Source of the DNA: Chthoniobacter flavus Ellin428
GTDB taxonomy: Bacteria > Verrucomicrobiota > Verrucomicrobiia > Chthoniobacterales > Chthoniobacteraceae
Reading direction: 5' to 3'
NCBI RefSeq assembly: GCF_000173075.1
Contig: NZ_ABVL01000013.1
Location: 62,001-126,000 of the forward strand
Length of the DNA: 64,000 bases
Shown: piece by piece, positions 46,702 through 56,874 of the stretch
Numbering within the stretch: position 1 is the stretch's first letter
How the letters are laid out: every line of letters starts with the position of its first letter
Program-made: the position numbers and the translations under genes
The notes under the pieces: model-generated
Seen by the model: the letters and a program-made list of their open reading frames with translations, nothing else
Told to the model about the DNA's origin: nothing
The model's database searches: none

Positions 46702-46726
46702 CCGGCTCGTTTTTTAAATGAGCCGG
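46702..46726. terminator. Stem-loop between the two paralogous genes
   Basis: CCGGCTC (46702-46708) and GAGCCGG (46720-46726) form a 7-bp stem, with the U-rich sequence inside the 11-nt loop instead of after the stem. It could be a weak terminator or an mRNA-processing hairpin. Confidence 0.5.
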
Positions 46727-46769
46727 GCAAGCAACCTGAACTCAACCTTCACTTCCACTCCCCTCTCCC

Positions 46770-47282
46770 ATGAAAACATCGATCCCGCGTTATCTGCAGC
46801 TCACTGCCATCCTGTGTGTCACGCTCGTTGCCCTGCCTCCGGCCTTCGCCATGGACGTCATGGAGCGCATCATCACCACGCAAACGTCGATGATTCGCCG
46901 CGAGGCGAGTGAGTACCAGCGCAAAGTCGCCGAGGCCCACGCGCGCGCTTACATGGCGGCGCAATTGCGCTCCTACCGCGAATCGCAGTCGGCCACCGGT
47001 CCGGTCACCAAGGGGAAAAAACATGCCGTGGCGGAAAATCAGGCTCCCGCGACCAAGGACGAAAAGAAAGCGCTCCGGAAGAAGCTGCCCCGCTACGTCG
47101 CGATCGAAACGCCGACGGACAAGCGCAGCGCGCCCGGCACGAAAAAGGACGTCATGATCTTTGACACCCAGAACGAGTCGCTCGTGAGCAACAACGTTTA
47201 CGACATGCAGAGCTCGCCGGCGATGGGTGCGATGATGAAGGTCGAGACTTATTCGGCGCAATACGTCGGTACCGGCTTGTAA
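46770..47282 (+). CDS. Exported protein with the same 'DTQNES' C-terminal domain
   Basis: A 170-residue exported protein with signal peptide YLQLTAILCVTLVALPPAFA. A basic, possibly coiled region (MIRREASEYQRKVAEAHARA) follows. The C-terminal 65 residues match the preceding gene product: VMIFDTQNESLVSNNVYDMQ then AQYVGTGL, with YVAIETPTDKR corresponding to YIAVDTERSEQ. Unlike its neighbour it lacks a lipobox and a glycine zipper. Different N-terminal anchors with a common C-terminal domain suggest partners in one envelope structure. Function unknown. Confidence 0.8.
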   Translation: MKTSIPRYLQLTAILCVTLVALPPAFAMDVMERIITTQTSMIRREASEYQRKVAEAHARAYMAAQLRSYRESQSATGPVTKGKKHAVAENQAPATKDEKKALRKKLPRYVAIETPTDKRSAPGTKKDVMIFDTQNESLVSNNVYDMQSSPAMGAMMKVETYSAQYVGTGL

Positions 47283-47386
47283 TTCCCCGGCGGGCTACGG
47301 CACGTTGCATCGCTGCGCTTCGCGCAGGGCGGTTGCGTTTGGCGATTTGATCGTGAGCGCGTCTGCCATTCCCAGACTTTTGCTCA

Positions 47387-48577
47387 ATGAATATCCACGA
47401 ATACCAAGCTCGCGAACTTTTCGAAAAATTCGGTGTTGCCACGACTAAAGGCGGCGTCGCTGCCACCCCGGACGAAGCGGTGGCGGTGGCCGAGAAACTC
47501 GGCACCAAGGAATTCGTCGTGAAGGCGCAAATCCACGCTGGCGGACGCGGCAAGGGCACGTTTAAGAATGGATTCAAAGGCGGCGTGCAGATTACCGACT
47601 CGATCGGAAAAGTCCGCGAGCTGGCGACCCAGATGTTGGGCCAGGTGCTGGTCACGCATCAGACCGGCCCGGAGGGCAAACAGGTGAACAAGGTGCTGAT
47701 CGCCGAACCCGCGACCATCGCCCGTGAACTCTACTTCGCCATCCTCCTCGATCGCGCCAGCGGCGCACCGGTGGTCATCGCCAGCACCGAGGGTGGCGTG
47801 GATATCGAATCCGTCGCCGAGCACACCCCGGAGAAAATCTTCCGTGAGCCGATTCACCCGACGCTCGGCCTGCAGCCCTTCCAGACGCGCAAGATCGCCC
47901 GCGCGCTCGGTCTCAGCGGCGCGCAGATCAATGCGGCGGCGAAGCTCTTCACCAACATGTTCAAACTCTTTCTCGCGCGCGATTGCTCGCAGATCGAAGT
48001 GAACCCGTTGGTCGTCACCGACAAGGGCGAGATCCTCGCGCTCGATGCGAAGTTCAACTTCGACGACAACGCGCTCTATCGTCAGCCGGAGATCGTCGCG
48101 CTGCGTGACAAGAGCGAGGAAGATCCGCGCGAAGTCGCCGCCAGCGAATACAATCTCAACTACATCGGCCTCGATGGAAACATCGCCTGCCTCGTGAATG
48201 GGGCGGGCCTCGCCATGGCCACGATGGACATCATTCAATACGCGGGCGGCAAGCCGGCGAACTTCCTCGACGTCGGCGGCGGCGCTTCGAAAGATCAGGT
48301 GACCGCGGCGTTCAAGATCATCCTCAGCGATCCGAACGTCGAAGGCATCCTGGTCAACATTTTCGGCGGCATCATGGATTGCAACGTCATCGCCACCGGT
48401 ATCGTCGCCGCGGCGAAGGAAGTGGGGCTGAAGATTCCGCTCGTCGTCCGCCTCGAGGGCAACAACGTCGAGGCCGGCAAGAAGACGCTCGCTGAGAGCG
48501 GTCTCGCGCTGATCAGCGCCAGCGATCTCGCCGACGCCGCAAAAAAAATCGTCGCCGAAGTCAAGAAAGCCGCCTAA
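47387..48577 (+). CDS. sucC: Succinate--CoA ligase (ADP/GDP-forming), beta subunit
   Basis: A 396-residue TCA-cycle enzyme subunit with an ATP-grasp domain. It starts MNIHEYQARELFEKFGVATT, the standard opening. KAQIHAGGRGKG is the nucleotide-binding loop, NPLVVTDKGEILALDAKFNF the metal site, GNIACLVNGAGLAMATMDII and FLDVGGGAS the CoA-ligase domain, NIFGGIMDCNVIA the partner loop. It normally sits directly before sucD; here a VOC gene (48591-48965) lies between them. Confidence 0.97.
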   Translation: MNIHEYQARELFEKFGVATTKGGVAATPDEAVAVAEKLGTKEFVVKAQIHAGGRGKGTFKNGFKGGVQITDSIGKVRELATQMLGQVLVTHQTGPEGKQVNKVLIAEPATIARELYFAILLDRASGAPVVIASTEGGVDIESVAEHTPEKIFREPIHPTLGLQPFQTRKIARALGLSGAQINAAAKLFTNMFKLFLARDCSQIEVNPLVVTDKGEILALDAKFNFDDNALYRQPEIVALRDKSEEDPREVAASEYNLNYIGLDGNIACLVNGAGLAMATMDIIQYAGGKPANFLDVGGGASKDQVTAAFKIILSDPNVEGILVNIFGGIMDCNVIATGIVAAAKEVGLKIPLVVRLEGNNVEAGKKTLAESGLALISASDLADAAKKIVAEVKKAA

Positions 48578-48590
48578 CCCGTCCCGTCGC

Positions 48591-48965
48591 ATGAAAATCG
48601 CCGAAATCGCTTTTTCCGCTTACCCCATCACGGACGTAGCGCGCGCCCGCAAGTTTTACGAGGGTGTGTTGGGCTTGAAGGCGACGCAGGATCAAGACAT
48701 GGGCGAGAAAGGCCACTGGATCGAATACGACATCGCCAGCGGCACGCTCAGCCTCGGCAAATACGAAGGCTGGAAGCCGACGGGCGACGGCTGCACCGTC
48801 GGGCTGGAGGTGGAAAATTTCGATGAAGCAGTCGCCGCTATTCAGACCTCCGGCACTCCGATCAAGATGGGTCCCTTCGAAACGCCCGTCTGCCACATGC
48901 TCATGGTTTCTGATCCCGACGGCAACACGGTGATCATTCACAAACGCAAACCCGGCCACCACTAA
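48591..48965 (+). CDS. VOC (glyoxalase/bleomycin-resistance) superfamily protein
   Basis: A 124-residue VOC-fold protein with paired beta-alpha-beta modules: IAFSAYPITDVARARKFYEG, VLGLKATQDQD, WIEYDIASGTLSLG in the first half and VGLEVENFDEAVAAIQTSG, CHMLMVSDPDGNTVIIHKR in the second. Typical metal ligands would be a His and Glu per half; a glutamate (E near residue 44) is present but the first His is not obvious, so activity is uncertain. It is encoded 13 bp after sucC and 27 bp before sucD, hence cotranscribed. Methylmalonyl-CoA epimerase, a VOC enzyme linked to succinyl-CoA, is a possible but unproven reading. Confidence 0.85.
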   Translation: MKIAEIAFSAYPITDVARARKFYEGVLGLKATQDQDMGEKGHWIEYDIASGTLSLGKYEGWKPTGDGCTVGLEVENFDEAVAAIQTSGTPIKMGPFETPVCHMLMVSDPDGNTVIIHKRKPGHH

Positions 48966-48992
48966 TCCCTTTTTCCCGCTCCGTACTTTCCA

Positions 48993-49903
<911 letters not shown>

Positions 49904-49910
49904 CCTTCTT

Positions 49911-49995
49911 TTCTTAATCTTACTCTTAATCCTAATCTTACTCCTGGGGAGCAACGCTGCGGGATTAAGATTAAGATTAGGATTATGAGTAAGAA
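49911..49995. repeat. Intergenic stem-loop of CTTAAT/CTTACT hexads between convergent genes
   Basis: A degenerate version of the hexad element: TCTTACTCTTAATCC and neighbours (49918-49939) pair with 49973-49994 over 22 bp with one mismatch. It lies between the convergent ends of sucD and the PQQ-propeller gene, so it probably terminates both transcripts. Confidence 0.82.
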
Positions 49996-50007
49996 CTCGC
50001 TGCTCGC

Positions 50008-51417
50008 CTACGGCTTTTTCGCGAGGTCGTAGCAGACGACGCGATCCTCATCGCGCAGATAAAGCCGCTTGTTCGCCAGCACCGGCGCGGTCCAGCACGG
50101 GTAGTGCATCTGCGGCACCTGCCAACGAGCGAGTTCCTCGAGCTTGTCCGGGCTCGGTTTGACCAAACCCAGCAGGCCAGCCTCACCGAGCACGATCAAC
50201 TTGCCATCGGCCAGGATCGCCGAGCCGCGGCCATAGACATCCGGCGGAGCCACGCCTTCGGGAATCTTCGCGTGGCTGCCGTTCGGCCAGCCTTCGCGGC
50301 GCTCCCACGCGACCCTGCCCGAACTCATCTCGACGCAACGGAAAAACGCATCCGGCTCATTGCGTCCGCTAAACGCGTAAAGGAAGCCATTGAGCAACAC
50401 CGGACGCGTCCAGTGCATCTCCAACTGCAACCCCTTCCACAGCGGCGTCACCGCCGTTCCGCTTGGGTCCACGCGCAACACCGTCGAACCCAAATGGTAG
50501 TACGCGGATGAGATGAGAATCAGGTCATCCTGCACAACGGGCGTCATGGCATTCACCGACTGATCTTGCTGCGCGCGAAACCAGTAGGAGAAATTGACCT
50601 TCCCGGTCTTCGGCTCGAGCGAGACCAAACCCTGGCGTGTGCAGACCAGCAGGTGCCGTTTGCCGTGAATCGTCGCCAACACCGGCGAGCAGTAGCTGGC
50701 CATCATCGAGTAGGCTGGATCGTTGATGCTCCAGTGCACCGTGCGTTCGCCCGGCCAGCCATTCATCGGCTGTCCGTTCCATGTCTTCTCGCCGACATTC
50801 TCCCACACGGTCTTGCCGGTGTTCGCATCCAGGGCCACGACACAGGAGTTCGGCTGGCCGCCCACTTGCACGAAGAGCAAGCCGTCTTCCAGCACCGGCG
50901 TACTGCCCACGCCAAAGAACGCCTCCGGCACCGCGAAATCCCCCTGCGTGTCGCGCCGCCAGATTTCCTTGCCCGTGGTGATGTCGAGGCAGGCCAGCAC
51001 CCCTTCGGCGCCGAACGTGTAACAACGGTCCGCGGTGAGCAGCGGCGTGCAGCGTGGCCCGTTGTTGTAGCCAAAGGGATCGCGATAGTCGGACTTGTAA
51101 GCGTACTTCCAATAGGTAAGGCCGGTGCGCGCATCGCACGCCTCGACGATCTCCTGCATTTCCACACGATGATGAATGACCATCGTATCGCCCCGCACCG
51201 ACGGCGCGCTGTAACCCTTCCCCACCTTCTTCTCGAAAACCAGCGGCGGCCCCTGCGCGGGCAGCGTATCGATCAGCCCGGTCTCGGTGGAAACCTGGTC
51301 ACGCGTCGGCCCCATGAATTCCGGCCAATCCGCAGCGTGAATGGCGAGACCCAGGGCGGTGAAAACGAGGGGAAACAAATAACGAAGCACGCGCGAACCA
51401 TGACGCACCGGTCTCAC
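50008..51417 (-). CDS. Exported PQQ-like beta-propeller repeat protein
   Basis: A 469-residue exported protein: signal peptide (YLFPLVFTALGLAIHAAD), then WPEFMGPTRDQVSTETGL, the common entry of PVC propellers. Repeated blades have the pattern A/GxDxxTGKxxW: CLDITTGKEIWRRDT, ALDANTGKTVWENVG, SLEPKTGKVNFSYWF, VEMSSGRVAWERREG. It lacks the PQQ-binding residues of true alcohol dehydrogenases and is more like BamB or the repeat proteins of planctomycetes. The divergent gene, 114 bp away, encodes a PVC-type cytochrome dehydrogenase, a frequent companion. Confidence 0.87.
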   Translation of the reverse strand: MRPVRHGSRVLRYLFPLVFTALGLAIHAADWPEFMGPTRDQVSTETGLIDTLPAQGPPLVFEKKVGKGYSAPSVRGDTMVIHHRVEMQEIVEACDARTGLTYWKYAYKSDYRDPFGYNNGPRCTPLLTADRCYTFGAEGVLACLDITTGKEIWRRDTQGDFAVPEAFFGVGSTPVLEDGLLFVQVGGQPNSCVVALDANTGKTVWENVGEKTWNGQPMNGWPGERTVHWSINDPAYSMMASYCSPVLATIHGKRHLLVCTRQGLVSLEPKTGKVNFSYWFRAQQDQSVNAMTPVVQDDLILISSAYYHLGSTVLRVDPSGTAVTPLWKGLQLEMHWTRPVLLNGFLYAFSGRNEPDAFFRCVEMSSGRVAWERREGWPNGSHAKIPEGVAPPDVYGRGSAILADGKLIVLGEAGLLGLVKPSPDKLEELARWQVPQMHYPCWTAPVLANKRLYLRDEDRVVCYDLAKKP

Positions 51418-51531
51418 AGATCAAGCTCGACCTCCGGAGGCGGCTCGGGCGCGAAGTAAAGCGGCGACACGATCGCTGCATTTGCAGTTGGCTCTTTCCC
51501 GCCAATGTTGGAGCCTCCCCTCCTCCAGAAC

Positions 51532-54500
51532 ATGAAGCTTCGTCCTGTTGCCAGTCTCCTGTTCCTCTTCGCCCCCTGCATGGCCCTCGCTGCCGACAAT
51601 GTGCGCGGCGACAATCCCGACTCTCCCCCGAGCACGCCCGAAGAAGAACGCGCCAAATTTCACCTGCCACCAGGTTTCGAGATCCAGCTCGTCGCCGCCG
51701 AGCCCGATATCCAGAAGCCGATCAATATCTCCTTCGACGGCGCCGGGCGCCTGTGGGTCACCGGTTCGGAGATGTATCCCTGGCCCGCCGGCACGGATGC
51801 CTCCCGCCAACCCATCCCCGGCTACGAGAAAGCTTTCGCGGACATCGCCAGCGCCTTTCATGTCGGCGATAAAGCGCCGCATCCCTCCACCGAAGCGCGC
51901 GACACCGTGCGCGTGTTGTCGGACTTCGATCAAAACGGCCACGCCAAAACCATCCGCGTCTTCGCCGATGGCTTGAACATTCCCAGCGGCATCCAACCCC
52001 TGCCGCACGGCTCTCCGGCGATCGCCGCGGCTTATGGCCTGCTGCCGAACTTTGATCCCAATCCCGCGATGGTGAAACGCGCGCCATTGGGTGGACGACA
52101 CATCGGGCATGCGCCCAAGGGCGACAGCGCGATCGTTTATTCCGTGCCGAAAATCTGGCTGCTCACCGACTGGGACGGCGACGGCTTCGCCGAAAGCCGC
52201 GTGCCGCTCTACGAAACGGCCGGCTATCTCGACACCCACGGCGGCATGTCGAGTTTCCTCTATTGGACCGACGGCTGGATCTACGGCACGCACGGTTTCC
52301 GCAATCACAGCGAGATTCACGACCTGAATGGTCGCATGACCTTGCTCGAAAGCGGCAACACCTATCGCTTCCGCCCGGACGGCTCCGCCTTCGAGATCTA
52401 TACGCACGGGCAGACGAATCCCTTCGGCCTCGCTGTCGATCCGCTCGGCAATTTCTACAGCGCCGACTCGCACTCCAAACCCGTCTACATGCTCCAGCGC
52501 GGCGGTTATTACGAGGGCATCGGCAAGCAACACGACGGCCTTGGCTTCGCGCCGCGCATCACCGACGACGGCCACGGTTCCACCGCCATCGCCGGCATCG
52601 CCTATTACGCCGACGACAAATTCCCCGAGGAATATCGCGGCAATCTCTTCAACGGCAACCCCGTCACCCGCCGGGTCAATCGCGACAAACTCGAATGGCA
52701 TGGCTCGACGCCGCAAGCCGTTCGCCAGCCGGATTTCGTGGTCAGCGACGACCCTTGGTTCCGTCCGGTACAGGTGAAACTCGGTCCCGACGGCGCGCTC
52801 TGGATCGCCGATTTCTACAACCCGATCATCGGCCACTACGAATTCCCACTCGCCGATCCGCGACGCGATCACAAGCACGGCCGCATCTGGCGCATCGTCT
52901 ATCGCGGCGAGCAGAAAGACACACCCGCGGCGACTCCACCCGACCTTGGCCACCTCGGGACCAATGATCTTCTGGACAAACTCGGCGACGTGAATCTCGA
53001 AACCCGACGCCTGGCCGCGAATGAACTCGTGGATCGCATCGGCGAGCGCGCTCAGCATGAAGTTGCGAATCGGTTCCTCAAGACGATCCCCCTCAACCTC
53101 TTCACGCCGGAACCCGGTCCGGTGAAGGTGGATCCGACCACCCTCTCACGGCTGATCACCGAACAATCCGTCATGGAACGATTCAAACCGGGATTCAGCG
53201 CCGCATGGTTCCTCAACACCAATCTCTCTTCCGAGCAAAACGCCGCCACGCTGCTCCGCATGCCGGATGCCTTTGCCAGCCACAGTCTCCAGTGGTTCGG
53301 CGAATTCCGGGAAAAATCCATCCCCGGTCTGACGCTCGCGGAGCAGCGGCTCGCCCTCAAAGATCCGAACCGCCCCACCCTGCAACGCAACGCCGCGCGG
53401 GCCATCTCCGCGACCGTCATCGCGCTGCGCAACGACGTCGAGGACGACAACGAGCGCGCGAAGAAATTGCGCGAACAATCCCTGAAAGAAATTCCGGAAG
53501 TGCTGACCGCTTTGCTCGATGCATCCGACCACGTCGACAAGGACGACACCGAACTCACCTACGCCCTGCGCATGGCGTTGCGCGATTGCCTGCTGCTGCC
53601 GGACTCTTATCAGGCGGTCACGCAGATCGGTGCGGAAGAAAACGCGGCCGCGGCCGATCACATCGCCGATGTTTCCGTAGCCGTACCGACCGCGGAATCC
53701 GCGGAATTCCTCCTCGGCCACCTCCAGCGCCATGGGTTGGGTTCGCCGCGTATCGGGGAATACTTCAAGCACGTCGCCCTGCATCTGCCCTCGGAAAAGT
53801 TCAGCCTGCTTTCCGATCTCGTCGCGAAAATCGGCGACGCACCGCTGCTGCAACGCCTCGTCGCCGCCGACGGACTTGCCCAAGCTGCCCGGCAGCGCGG
53901 CATCACGCTCCCCGAGGAAACCGTCGCCTGGACGCACAAGATCATGATCGAGTGCCTCGCCAGCAATAATGATTGGATGCTGAAAGCCGCCATCGAGAGC
54001 GTCCGCGAGGCGAAGTTCGATGCGAAGCTCGAACCGTTGGCGAAGATTGCCACGAACGCCAAGCGGTCCGAACCGCTGCGCATCGCCGCCCTCGAAGCGC
54101 TCGCTAATCTCGATGCTGCGCGTTCTATTCTCGGCCAGGTTCTGGCCACTCCGGCCGGGATGAAATTCCGCAAACGGGCCGCGGAACTCCTCAACCAGTC
54201 CAATACCGACGAAGCCCGCGCGGCCCTACTCGCCGCCCTGCCCAACGCGCCTACGGACGTCGGGAATTTCATCGCCGCGGGCCTCGCCGCCACCGATTCC
54301 GGCGCGGAGTCGCTCATCAGCACCATCGAAAAAGGAAAAGCCACGCCCGTCCTGTTGCGCAATCCCCTCGTCACCGCCGCCCTGGAAAAGCGACCGCAAG
54401 GGCTGCGCGATCGCGCAACCGCGCTGACCAAGGATCTCCCACCCGAGGACGAGCGCCTCGACAAAGTCATTTCCCAGCGCGCCACCGCGTATGAAAAAGC

Positions 54501-54932
54501 GAAGCCCGATTCAATCCACGGCGCGCAGATCTTCCAGCAAAACTGCGCCGTCTGTCACAAGATCCACAACCAGGGCGCCAATATCGGCCCGGCCCTCGAT
54601 GGCATCGGCGCCCGCGGGCGCCCATCGCGTGATCGAAGGACATCCTCGATCCCCACCCGCCAACGTCGGACCCCATTGTTCCGCCAGACCATCATCGGAA
54701 ACCAGCGAACGGCCCAGACCTTCGCCAGGCTTGAACGTCCACCGAAGAGGGCGAATTACTCGTATTTACCGACGTGACGGGCAAACCAGTCAGCGTCCCG
54801 CGCGCGAAGATCAAGACCCCAAACTCAATCCAAGCTTTCCGCTTATGCCACCCATTTTTTGAGACCACCATCGCGCCGGCCGATTTCAACGACTTGCTCG
54901 GGTTCCTCTTCAGCCCGGCGCCGACACCGTGA
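51532..54932 (+). CDS. PVC-type haem-binding membrane-bound dehydrogenase (Piru_Ver N-term, HEAT, CxxCH), C-terminus frameshifted
   Basis: About 1133 residues. Signal peptide MKLRPVASLLFLFAPCMALA, with the ATG at 51532 preferred to 51505. Residues about 45-470 are the six-bladed propeller (FHLPPGFEIQLVAAEPDIQK, NISFDGAGRLWVTGSEMYPW, TDWDGDGFAESRV, DGALWIADFYNPIIGHYEF), residues 490-950 HEAT-like helices, and the end a cytochrome c domain with C1005-A-V-C1008-H1009. Beyond residue 1026 about ten single-base changes between 54608 and 54880 scramble the frame; the intended ending (MFRQTIIET, EGELLVFTDVTGKPVSVPRA, PPIFETTIAPADFNDLLGF) can be read across frames up to a stop at 54932. It should be periplasmic and take electrons from a sugar- or alcohol-type substrate. 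Confidence 0.9.
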
Positions 54933-55002
54933 TTTGCGCCACAGCGAGTTCGCTCTAGGCCAATGGCCCGCGGGAGGCTAAGTAAGGTCCACCAACATCA
55001 CC

Positions 55003-56874
55003 ATGTGCGGCATCGCCGGCTTCATTGATCCATCACTCTCCGCAGAAGAAGGCGCCGCCCATCTTCAACGCATGCTCGACCTCCTGGCCCACCGCGGACC
55101 GGACGGCGCAGGCACGCATGTCGCGCCGGGGCTGGGCCTCGGCATGCGGCGGCTCAGCATCATCGATCTCGAAGGCGGCTGGCAGCCGATCTGGAACGAG
55201 AACGAAACCATCGGCGTCGTCTTCAACGGCGAGATTTACAACTACCTCGAACTGCGGCGTGAACTGATCGCCGGCGGACACGAGTTCCGCACGCACACCG
55301 ATACGGAAGTGCTCGTGCATCTCTACGAGCAACTCGGCGACGCCATGTTCGCCAGGCTGCGCGGCATGTTCGCTTTCGCCCTGCTCGACAAGAACAGGAA
55401 CCGCGTCCTCATTGCCCGCGATCACTTCGGCCAGAAGCCGCTTTATTACACGACCAGCGGCGAGCGCCTCGCCTTCGCCTCGGAATTGAAAAGCCTCCTT
55501 GCCCTGCCGTGGGTGAGCAAGGAGCGCGATCCCGAGGCGTTCCTCGACTACGTCTCGTGGATGTCGTTGCCTGCGCCGCGCACGCACTTCCGGCATATTC
55601 GGAAGCTGCCCGCCGGCTGCTTCCTCAGTCTGCCACTAAAAGGTCTCCAATCCTTCGAGCCGCATCGCTACTGGCGCTATGAGCTCAACGAAGTTCCCGA
55701 TCTCACCGCACTCGAGCCCGCCGTGGAAGAACTCGATGCGGTCCTCACGGACTCCGTGAAAATGCACCTGCGCGCCGATGTCCCCGTCGGCGTCCTGCTC
55801 AGCAGCGGCCTCGATAGCCGGGTGGTCAGCACCTACGCGCAGGAGTTGCAGGAAGGGAAGATGCAGACCTTCACCGTCGGTTTCGGTGGCCCGGAATCCG
55901 AGACCCAGGGGGCGGCCACCACTGCCGCCGAAATCAAGTCCCAGCATCACGGCCTGGAACTCACCTCCGACGATCTTCTGCACAACATCGAGAAAATCGC
56001 CTGGCATCTCGATGAACCGGTCGGCGATCCGGCCGCCTTCGCCGTGCTCAAGGTCTGCGAGCTCGCGCGCGGCCATGTGAAAGTGTTGCTCTCCGGCGAA
56101 GGCTCGGATGAGCTTTTCGCCGGCTACGACACACGCTATCTCGGGATGATGGCCACGTTGCAACGCTCCGAGAAGCTGCGCCGCTTCGCCCCGCTGGTTC
56201 CGCCCGCCGATCCGGCGTCGCGCCCCTCGCGCTGGCAGCGATTCGGTCTGCGCACGCATCACACGCGCGCCAGCGAAGCGGTGACCCTGCGCATCGAAGG
56301 TCTGCCTGGCGACGTGCGGCAGCCCCGTGGCCTCAACGCCGATCAGTTGCGCCACCTGCGCCAGCGCGCCAGCACGATTGCCGAAAGCGTCTTCCAACCG
56401 CAGCGCGACGTGCTCGGTTCGCTGCTCACCCTCGACCTCAACTGGCAACTCGCGGAATCCCTGCTCCAGAAAGCCGACAAGATGAGCATGGGCGCCTCCA
56501 TCGAACTGCGTACTCCCATCCTTGATCTGCGCGTCGCGGAGCTCGCCGCACGCATGCCGTCTTCACTCAAGTTGCCGCCAGCGGGACCGGGCAAGCTCGT
56601 CCTGCGCCACTGCCTCTCGCGCAAATTGCACGAACCTCTCAACCGGCCGAAACGCGGCTTCCCAGTGCCCTTGGGCGATTGGTTCCGCGGTCCGTTGCGC
56701 GAACCTGTCGAGGCGACCATTTTCGCCAGGGATTCCGCCTGCCTGACGATTCTCGACCGCGACTTGATGCGCTCGGCATGGAACGATTTTCAGACGGGCA
56801 CCTGGGAAGGCGAGCGCACGCTCTACGCGCTCTGGCTTTATGAGGTCTGGCAGCGGAAGTTCTCGCTCGCATGA
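55003..56874 (+). CDS. asnB: Asparagine synthase (glutamine-hydrolysing), in exopolysaccharide cluster
   Basis: A 623-residue class II amidotransferase. The initiator is followed directly by the nucleophile Cys2 (MCGIAGFIDPS). The glutaminase domain includes LAHRGPDGAG, GVVFNGEIYNYLELR and IARDHFGQKPLYY. The synthetase domain has the PP-loop VGVLLSSGLDSRVVSTYA, then LLSGEGSDELFAGYD and KADKMSMGASIELRTPILDL. In surface polysaccharide loci such enzymes often amidate uronic acids. It heads a chain of genes each overlapping the next, and its stop overlaps the following ATG by 4 bp. Confidence 0.95.
   Translation: MCGIAGFIDPSLSAEEGAAHLQRMLDLLAHRGPDGAGTHVAPGLGLGMRRLSIIDLEGGWQPIWNENETIGVVFNGEIYNYLELRRELIAGGHEFRTHTDTEVLVHLYEQLGDAMFARLRGMFAFALLDKNRNRVLIARDHFGQKPLYYTTSGERLAFASELKSLLALPWVSKERDPEAFLDYVSWMSLPAPRTHFRHIRKLPAGCFLSLPLKGLQSFEPHRYWRYELNEVPDLTALEPAVEELDAVLTDSVKMHLRADVPVGVLLSSGLDSRVVSTYAQELQEGKMQTFTVGFGGPESETQGAATTAAEIKSQHHGLELTSDDLLHNIEKIAWHLDEPVGDPAAFAVLKVCELARGHVKVLLSGEGSDELFAGYDTRYLGMMATLQRSEKLRRFAPLVPPADPASRPSRWQRFGLRTHHTRASEAVTLRIEGLPGDVRQPRGLNADQLRHLRQRASTIAESVFQPQRDVLGSLLTLDLNWQLAESLLQKADKMSMGASIELRTPILDLRVAELAARMPSSLKLPPAGPGKLVLRHCLSRKLHEPLNRPKRGFPVPLGDWFRGPLREPVEATIFARDSACLTILDRDLMRSAWNDFQTGTWEGERTLYALWLYEVWQRKFSLA

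Noticed and set aside
47313..47327. CTGCG … CGCAG hairpin as terminator after the second DTQNES gene
   Set aside because: Only a 5-bp stem with no T-run after it; too weak to claim.
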